In this document: positions 56,111-64,000 of the stretch, in pieces
How the letters are laid out: every line of letters starts with the position of its first letter
Position numbering within the stretch: position 1 is the stretch's first letter
Assembly (NCBI GenBank): GCA_965178125.1
Contig: OZ237748.1
Coordinates: 124,001 to 188,000, forward strand
DNA length: 64,000 bases
Source: Bilabrum cf. latius
Taxonomy: Eukaryota; Bigyra: Bicosoecida; Bigyra; Bicosoecida
Reading direction: 5' to 3'
The notes under the pieces: model-generated
What the model was told of the DNA's origin: nothing
What the model saw: only the letters and a program-made list of their open reading frames with translations
Database searches by the model: none
Program-made: the position numbers and the translations under genes

Positions 56111-58429
56111 ACGTGCAATTCAGGGTGTATGTTGCAAGGCAACACCTGAGGTTGTACTCTGGTGGTATGCGGAATTTCATCAACAAATGCCTGCAGTACT
56201 GGTAGGCCTATGTGCAGCTCCGGTTGCAGATCTGCCACCACCCGGCCATCCCCCGCCACCACTGCCACCACCCTTGGATCGAATGCCTCGGAAAAAGTCG
56301 AGCATGAAATGAACCTCGAATGCCCTCCATGCTGCCGAACGATCGCACTGGAAACCACAACGAGAAAGGTCGGCCTATTAATTGGCGGAGCTGGCTGCAG
56401 TTGAGGTCCGTCCTGGCTGCAGTTGAGGTTCATGGCTTCTATGGCCCTATTTTTCGGGGATGTTCCGCTTTTCGGTTAAAGAAAGTATTTAAGTGCGGAG
56501 GAACCATTATATGATGCGAGCTCGCGGACATACTACAAAGGGTAGCGGCCGAAATAGCTGACTGGGTGAATCTTGGTCCACCTGATGCACAACGTGTTTG
56601 GCTGGGATTCGAAGCCTATTGACCTTGTGCTGGCTGGTCATGACTTCAAAATGGATATCCATACTCACAAAAGTATATCCGGAGCACTGACCCGCCACTT
56701 CGCTCAGGTGCACCTTGAGAGATACCAGATGGAGCAAAGGTGCCGCTAGTTGGACACCTCCAAAGGATGTGCAGGTGCGGTGTATGGTTTTCCTCTAGAC
56801 ATATACAGGGCATTGCAGGACAAACAAAGGCACTTCTTAAGCTAATGAGGGGGGGGGGCGGGGCAGGCAAGGGGTAGGATAGGGGCGTGGCAATCGTCCT
56901 CAAATGAGATGCCTTCGCCCGTCCTGGCCTGGTGAGCAGGTTCGGCGAGGCGTCCCATCAGTTCACGATGCATAGACCTTGCTGGCCTCACCAACAGAGG
57001 CCAGGGACCCTCGACAAGGGCAGAGGCAAGGTAAACTGGACTGCAGCTCTACGAGAGGTACGCCAGGTTGGCTGTTATGTTTACTAGGCAGATGCAAGTG
57101 ATGCTGCTGCTGCCAGCAGTGCAGCTGTGGTGGGGGGCCATGTGGAGTCCGGCGGGCCCCGGGCTGCGACTGGACAGGTGAGCGGGGGCAGAGCCGGGGC
57201 CTCATTGACGTCCTCTTCATCTAGTGCTGCTAGAAGCATGTCCGTCCTCCATGGCCTGCGAGCGTCACGTAGTAGAACCATTGCATGTAATCGAGGGTAC
57301 TGGATTCGATAGAGGCGGACGCGGAGAGCAGCGGGGCGCTAGCTGGGCGGAATCGGGCTCGCCATGCCACTGGCAGTGGGGTCTGGCCAACCGGCCGGCG
57401 GTGAGCTCTCGATACAGACCGGCATCGTCTACATCGAGGAAGCAGTGGGATGAGCAAGCAAGTGGATTGCTACAAGGCTCTTGCACAGGTGCAGGGGACT
57501 GTTTTTGAGAAGGTCAGGGTGTTCGCCGAGGCTAGCAGTGCGCAAGAGGAGACCATCGGGGACCTCCTCAGCGCTGAGCAGGACCTAATACAGTCCCCAG
57601 AGCGCCCATCAAAGAAGAACAGGGTTTTGGAGTGTATCGAACTTAAGGACGCTGCTGCCAGATCGCATAAAACCTCGGCAGTCGCGGTTCTGGATATCCC
57701 CAGGCACACTGATGCGAAGATAGCAGCTCTCGGCCAGCGGCCAATATTGAAGGTTCCGACGGGTCCTGCCAGTGGAGACGGGCAGTGATTATATTTATAG
57801 TATATAAGTAAACTCTGAACAGATCAGATCACGGCGTTAGGCTAGGATTCAGCAGCACTAGAGCTGCAAAGTAGGGTGGAGGCATGGCAATTATGATGCA
57901 TGTGTTGTTTTGCCCGACCTACAGCAAAACCTACATAATGCTGGACATGTATCTTCACAGAATAGTAGATAAACTAAACATGCTTCTCCTCATTATTTTC
58001 TGGGGATGTATCGCTGGCCGCTTAATCAACCTAGCATATCTCAGCGCATCTGGATCGAAATTTTGCAACAAAGGCAACAAAATCAGCCAAAATGCAACGC
58101 CAACTACGATAGATTCTCTGAACGGCAGGGAATCGGCGATGCATGTTCTGTCAAATCGAGAGAAAGTTCGGCAACAGGTTCTAATCACTCACCACATTCA
58201 AAATCTGTATTTCTTCGCGCTTCCCCAGGCATTTCTCCTCACACGCGCCAAAGCAATCAAGAGCAAGAATGCGGCTGATAACGCGCGCCTTCGCACAATC
58301 GGTGTGTTACGGCGCATTTATCTCATGTGGCTTGATTTCGTGAGGTAATGGAAGGGTATTTGCTCTCTCGGGTCGTGACGTCGCGCTGGCTCCTTCCTCA
58401 CACTACTGTCTGCACGTCCATGGCGGTAC
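56111..58429. other. intergenic region with doubtful small ORFs
   Basis: A + ORF at 57450-57788 (112 codons, MSKQVDCYKALAQVQGTVFE, TGA stop) has a soluble-helical look but no known domain. A G-run lies near 56850. A 154-codon + ORF at 57884-58348 ends in TAA and is of unlikely composition. Some exon of an unrecognised gene may lie at 57100-57790, but I could not join it. Confidence 0.3.
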
Positions 58430-61400
58430 ATGATACCCCAAGTTACGAACCGTATGCTTTACCATGTGCATACAGTCTCCAATCAATGCTTTTTGGCGCC
58501 GTCCGGTGGCCGTCGTCCGTCTCGAAGAGTCCTCCTCCTCATCATTCGTCGTCGTTGTCGTCGTCGGAAGGGGAGAAGACCGCAGGATGGCACCTGCAGA
58601 ACCCGTCCACCCCTCGTCCTGTTAATTGTTTACTCTTTTAATCTCTGCAGTGGGGCGCAAGGCCAGGGTGGCGACCCGGTGGCCGAATTCAATGAAGACG
58701 GCCCGTTTGTCGATGCGTCGGGCGTCCCAACACACATCTCCACGTCAAATACGCCTGCAGATAGCGCGTATGAGCCTGCCCCGTATTTTTATCTTGGCCC
58801 TCCGGATGGGGATGGGAATGGGTATCCCATTACGGTAAACCCTGCCGCCTTCGAAGATGGGCGGCAAGTTCATGTTGAATTTCCAGGCTCATTGCTTGCG
58901 GGTTGGCGGTATGTTAGGGCTTCTTTTTCGATCCCACAGGGGCCTGAAACGTTCGATTCCAGTCAAGCCTTGGAAGGCCGATTACAACAACTATTCCTTG
59001 AACACGTTACCGAGTAGTACCCTAGTGAGTCGAGGCCATTCTGGCGTATCTTCCAGATCAAGGTCAGCGACGATGCCGACCGGTCGAACTTTCAAGTGGT
59101 TAACTTCAACGTGACCTTCTTGAGAGCCCCCGGGCCGACACTGAATACCAGCTAGGTCGCGCTTGACGTCCAGCACCCCACTGGTGGTGGTGCTCTGTCT
59201 TTCCTGTCGGGGCTGACGTGGAGTCTTCGTCCTGGATTCTGGACTCCATACACACTGCATATGTAGATTTTCGGCTCCTAGGAGGGGGACGAGATCGTGT
59301 TCCCGGATGGAGTGGGGCAAGACACACTCACGAGGAACGACACTGTGACCGTGTGGGACGCTTCGGCAACTACCTTTAAAAATAACATTCTCAATGTCTA
59401 GTTCAACGCAACCGGGAGGCAACCGGGCCGGCGCACGGTACAGATCACGATGACCGACAGGTATACAGGATAGTATGACAGCACTACCATCGCCATCTAG
59501 GTGGGTACGCTCAACGCCCCACCAGTCCTGGACACATCCGGCATGACGCTCCCGGTGGCCTACACGGAGGGCGCAGACGCAGTGGCCATCCTGACGGGAC
59601 TCAACGTCACGGACCCAGAGGGCCAGAACATGACCCTGGTGGTGAGCATCGACGAGCCGGAGGAGCAGGACGAGCTCGTGTGGACGGGGGGAACCGGCGA
59701 CGATGAGGCGCGTGTGCTGGCCTCGGACGGCCACACCTTCACATTCGGCCCGCAGTTCTCGCCCGAGCTAATCGCGGACGTGGGAAGCCTCTTGTTCCGG
59801 TCTGGCACGGAGGCCACATCGAAGACCATCACTCTCACGGCAACCGACTTCGCGGGGGGTGCAGTGACGCAGCAGATCACGGTGAGCATCACGAACACCA
59901 ACGACCCGCCCGTCCTGGACACTTCCGGCATGACGCTCCCGGTGGCCTACACGGAGGGCGCAGACGCAGTGGCCTTCCTGACGGGACTCGACATGGTGGA
60001 CATGGAGGGCGGCTCGGCCACCCTTGTGGTGAGCATCGACGACGCGGAGGAGCAGGACGAGCTCGTGTACACTGGCACCCTGGGTGATCACCGGGTCATG
60101 GGGGCGGACGGCCACACCTTCACATTCGGCCCGCAGGAGGACTCCATGGTGGAGGCCGACTTCGACAAGCTCCTGTTCCGGTCTGGCACGGAGAAGACCT
60201 CCAAGAACCTCACGCTCGTGTCCCGGGACGAGAACGACGGACTCGAGACACTGGTCACCATCACCATCCGCATCACGCCCGTCAACGACGGGCCGATCAT
60301 CGTCGTCCCCGAGGATATCAACTATTACAGGGAAGGGTCGCCGGCTATGCCGATCCTGTCGTCTGTCAACGTCACGGACCCCGACAGCGACGTGTCCATC
60401 AGCGTGACCATCAGCGGCTCCCACGCAGAAGAAGACGCGCTCTCGGCTGACACCGCACTCGTCACGCTGTCCGGGGACACGCACATGGCGATGGTCGCGG
60501 AGCAGGCGGCGGATGCGGCGCAGGCGGCGCTCCGGACGGTCGCGTTCAGCAGCGAGGCAGAGGACAGGCCCGCGGGCGGCCCCACTCGTCACATCCTCAT
60601 CAACGCCACGGACGCGGACGGAGCCGTGGCGAGCGCCGTGCTGAAGGTGTGGGTCATCCAAGTGAACGACGCCCCCGTCATCGATGCCGGCGCCGTGACG
60701 TCTCCGGTGGCCTACACGGAGGGCGCCACTGCGGCCCAGCTGCTGGCGGGCATCGCCCTGAGGGACCCCGACAGCGACGAGGTCTAGGCTGTGGTGAGCA
60801 TCAAGAACCCGCAGGCGGGGGACCGGCTGGAGTTCACGGGGACCGGTATCGCGCTCTCGGCGGACGACACGGTTGCGACCATCCAGAGAGGCGACATCTC
60901 CACGGTGGGGGCAGCACTCGAGGCCCTCAGCTTCTTCACGACGAGCGAGGTGTACGAGAACGGCCGCAGCATCGAGGTCAATGTGACAGACAGTGCGGGG
61001 GAGGGTAGCCTCACGTCCACCTTCATGCAGCGCGTGTCCATCACGCCTGTCAACGACGGCCACTCGATCCAGGCGGGAACCGCCCCTGCTGCAGTCACAG
61101 AGGGGCAGGACGCCCCCTTCCCGCTGCTATTTGACGGCGTCACCGTGACCGACCCCGAGGAGACCCGCAGCTACGACGTGCACGTGGCCATCCAGCAGCC
61201 CGTGGAGGGCGACGCCATCGTGTGGGCACCCACGGGCCAGGCCGGCGCGGGCATTTCCGTCGTGTCTGGTGGGCACTCCGCCACCAGCGACCCGGCCCAG
61301 CGCATCGCCACCGCCGACATCCCGGAGGTGCTGAGGGGGTTCCAGTTCAGGACAGACGCCGCCTACTCGGCCTCTCTGACCCGCACCGTCACGCTGACGC

Positions 61401-63628
61401 TCACGGACGCCGGTTTTGGGAGCGTGGCGGGCGTGTCGACGTCCCTCAACGTGAGCATCACCATCGTCCCGGCCAACCAGGCGCCCGAGATCGCCCTGCG
61501 GAACTCAACGGTCACATACGACGAGGGTGCGCACATGCCGCTGCAGCTGCTGGGGGGGGTGATGCTCACGGACGCGGACGACGTGCTGCTGGAAGCAACG
61601 GTGGAGCTGCAGGATCCCATGCAGGGAGACCATCTGGTGGACCTGACGGCGGGTGCGGGCGGCCTGATGCTGGGCCTGGACGGCCTGACCGCCATCACCG
61701 CCGGCCTGTCGCCGATGGACCTGCAGACGGCCCTGGAGGGACTCGCCTTCAACAACTCGGCCGCATTTATGACTCCGGGTGATCGCCACTTGAGCTTGGC
61801 GATCAAGGACACGGGCAGCCGCGGGCAGGTGGACGAAGACGACCAGGAGTCTGCCTCGGACAGCGTCACGATCGACGTGCTGCTGGACTACCAGCCGGTC
61901 GTCCTGGGGATCGATTCCGAGTCCGCGGTCTTCGTGGAGGGGCAGGACGGGCCCGCCGAGGTGTTCGAGGGGCTGCAGGTGCAGGCCCAGGACACGGGAC
62001 GCAACATCAGCGGGATGGTGACGATTGAGATGGCCAAGGCGGGAGACCAGCTGGTGGCTGCGGGGTCGGCGGACCCGGACGTGGCGGCACTCGTCACACT
62101 GAACGACGACGGAATCAACGCCACCATCGCCGAAGGTTCCCTGGCGCACGTCGCGGCGGCCCTGCAGACCCTCGGGTTCCGGTCTACCGCCGGCCAGGTC
62201 ATCCCCGTTGGCCCGAGGCGGGTGTTCGCCACGCTGCACGACGCGAGTCCCAGGGCAGTCGCCGTCAGCGGCGGTGCACCCGCGGTTGCAACCGTCGGCA
62301 GGGGCGTGGCCGTCGTGCACGTGAATCAGCCCCCGGCGCTGGAGGTGTCGCTTGCCTCTGCGCTTGATTCGTACACCCGCGGAGACGACGCAGTGGAGCT
62401 GGTGGGCCAGGGTGCCACGGTCACTCTCAGCGACCCCGACGACGAGTCCATGGCGAGGCTGGTGGTGCGAGTAGCCAGCGGGTGCAGGGCGGGCGAGGAC
62501 GAGCTGTCCCTGGGGGAGGGAGCGCCGGCATCGCTGGAGGGCACCTGGGTCGGGGAGTCGAGTGATGCTGCAATGCAGTGCACCCTCACCGTCGCTCCTT
62601 CCTCTGCTTCGGAGACCGCTCCAGTGGCGGACTGGATCGCGGCGATCCGATCCGTGATGTTCCGGTCTGCGCGCAGCCTCCAGGGCAGCAGCGTGGATGT
62701 ATCCGTTGAGTTCAACATCACGGACGCAGCGTCGATCGGGGATGTGGCGACCAACGGGGGACGGCAGTCAGCCTCTGTTCCTGCCCCGGGTGCCGACAGC
62801 CCCGTGGTGCTGACCGTGGTGCCCGTGCCAGCCCCGGAGGTGGAGCCCGTGCCGGAGGACAAGCCCGTCGAATGCGGCGGGGACGATCCCGAGGACCAGA
62901 CCTCCATCGCCTCCACCTCGATCCCCAACGGCCAGCCCGTGCTGAAGATCGACCTGTCGATCCAGTCCGAAGACGCGCTCAACTGCGAGGGAACCAAGGT
63001 GCTGTCCAAGGTCATCATCGACAAGGCGTTCGAGGCAGAGGGGGTAAAGAAGCCCCCCCAGGTCGCCGTGCTGACGAGGGGGAGGAGGAGGAGGGGCAGG
63101 GGCAGGGCGCTTACTTCACTGGTCTCAGGCGGAGCTGTCGGATCTGTGACCGCCTCTTCCGCAAGCCTTCGCGCCCTGCAAGAAGCGGATGCGACGGTGA
63201 TCTTCGAGACGGACATCACCATCATCGCGCCGGTGGAGGACGAGGAGGTTGCAACCGCCGCCCTCGAGCGCCTCGTTGCCGCCGACGGGGATGGGTCTCT
63301 CGATGCTGCCATCAGGGCCGAGCCCGCACTCGTCACACTCATCACGGGCGAGGTGGAGGTGGAGATCGAGGAAGAGACGTCGGCTGTGGGCAGCGCCCAG
63401 GAGATGCTCGGTCGGCCGGAGGACGACGAGAGTGGCCTCGGCCTCATCATCGGGGTCGTGGTGGGCGTGATCGTGCTGCTGGCGGTGGCGGCTGCAAGCT
63501 GGTGCTACTGCCGCCGCCAGCCGTCTGCTTCCGAGACCAAGAAGGATTCGGAGGGACTCTCAGAGATTGTTCCCGGGTCAAGCAAGCTGGGAGGCAAGGC
63601 CGGTGCATCAGGGGCCGAGGAGGTGTAA
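58430..63628 (+). CDS. large cadherin-like / Calx-type repeat adhesion receptor
   Basis: One frame of 1733 codons runs to TAA at 63626, with TAGs at 59015, 59153, 59264, 59279, 59399, 59471, 59498 and 60785. A hydrophobic stretch (PLVLLIVYSFNLCSG) near residue 70 may be the signal peptide, so the true start may lie downstream or in another exon. From about 59500, roughly 100-130-residue modules repeat, each with a PPVLDTSGM/NDAPV-type opening, a YTEGADAV step and a VTDPEG/DxDxD element, as in cadherin-like and CSPG/FRAS repeats. Two modules are near-identical (59530-59920 and 59930-60280). A juxtamembrane domain, a transmembrane helix (LIIGVVVGVIVLLAVAAASW) and a short cytoplasmic tail finish the protein. 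Likely a cell-surface adhesion or recognition receptor. Confidence 0.8.
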
Positions 63629-64000
63629 TGGGCGAGCAGTGGATAGGGTGCAGGTGGATCTGTTTGGGCGGAATAAACGGATCCATCATCTCATCGTGTC
63701 GCGGCGAGCAGCCGACGGCAGACGCGGGCATGTGTCGTGCGGATGGCCCGGAAATCGGTGGCAACAGAGTTTGACTCAGCCTTTTTGCCCGATTCGTGAT
63801 GGGTGTATCCGTATTAACTTGTAAGGGAAGGACCAGGAATCGGTGGCAACTGAGTTTGACTCAGCATTCTTGCCCGATCCACTCTCGGTTGGTTCCAACG
63901 CCCGTTTGCTCACTTTGTAAATGTTACAAGAATCTAGATCTAACCAGGCATAAGTATAAATCCGCATCATGCGTGTGTCCTCTTCGACTCTGGCAAGCCC
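63629..64000. repeat. 3' flank with a local duplication
   Basis: About 45 bases containing AATCGGTGGCAAC and GTTTGACTCAGC at 63752-63793 recur at 63838-63880 with a few changes. No gene is recognised. Confidence 0.7.

Noticed and set aside
59000-59510. Assigning UAG to leucine or tyrosine
   Set aside because: Several cadherin-like sites would accept Leu, but the lectin motif and cotransporter positions call for Gln. The cadherin sites alone do not discriminate.
1-63628. Reading the TAG-split genes as pseudogenes
   Set aside because: Only TAG is tolerated. TAA and TGA are absent from these long frames apart from two single cases, and there are no frameshifts. Random decay would hit all three stops and the frame.
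1-64000. tRNA genes, including a suppressor tRNA for UAG
   Set aside because: No convincing T-loop plus acceptor pairing was seen by eye. A covariance-model search of the whole genome would decide.

Overview
The window is nuclear DNA from an unplaced unicellular eukaryote. It has spliced genes with GT-AG introns of about 110-530 bp, eukaryote-only proteins (Arp4-like actin-related protein, kinesin-like motor, UTP4-like WD protein, K-Cl cotransporter, BAR-domain protein, IF1-like ATPase inhibitor), mitochondrial targeting, minisatellites and long low-complexity insertions. No operons, plastid genes or tRNA genes were seen. I cannot place it in a named lineage from the sequence.

The main result concerns the genetic code. 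Most larger genes are cut by in-frame TAG codons, with the same reading frame and the same protein family continuing on the far side. I count about 43 such TAGs in 12 genes. The recognisable genes end in TGA (14) or TAA (2) and none ends in TAG. UAG therefore appears to be a sense codon while UAA and UGA remain stops. Glutamine is the best assignment. In the lectin gene a TAG sits where the paralogous repeats of the same protein carry CAG, in the first position of the QxDxNxVxY motif. In the K-Cl cotransporter a TAG falls on a position that is Gln in animal KCCs. Every CDS below is read with TAG as Gln.

Layout, left to right. 1-6.2 kb (-): a large repeat-rich protein of unknown function running off the left edge. 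7.6-8.2 kb (-): cyclophilin. 8.9-10.9 kb: a decayed copy of the first gene, two minisatellites and dispersed repeats. 11-14.8 kb (-): a GT10-like fucosyltransferase. 15.2-15.5 kb: a second relic of the first gene. 15.8-18 kb (+): Arp4-like. 18.3-20.8 kb (-): unknown. 22.5-24.7 kb (+): kinesin-like with one in-frame TGA. 26-27.8 kb (-): secreted bulb-lectin-like protein. 28.5-29.7 kb (-): cytochrome-b5-like MAPR protein. 30-31.8 kb (-): short/branched-chain acyl-CoA dehydrogenase. 32.4-36.9 kb (+): BAR-domain protein. 37.3-38.9 kb (-): a gene visible only when TAG is read as sense. 39.2-42.8 kb (-): protein kinase fused to armadillo repeats. 43-43.9 kb (-): EF-hand protein. 44.4-45 kb (-): IF1-like ATPase inhibitor. 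46-51 kb (+): K-Cl cotransporter. 51.1-52 kb: a membrane protein (-) overlapping pentapeptide repeats (+). 52.3-56.1 kb (+): UTP4-like. 58.4-63.6 kb (+): cadherin-like adhesion receptor.

A second layer lies over the genes: three families of short dispersed motifs (TGTGACGAGTG, the palindrome GGTTGCAACC, and GCGCGGCGCC often beside GGTTCCGC). They occur far above chance and sit mainly in the low-complexity insertions of some genes. They are nearly absent from compact genes such as cyclophilin and IF1. The genes are mostly unrelated housekeeping functions and do not form one pathway.
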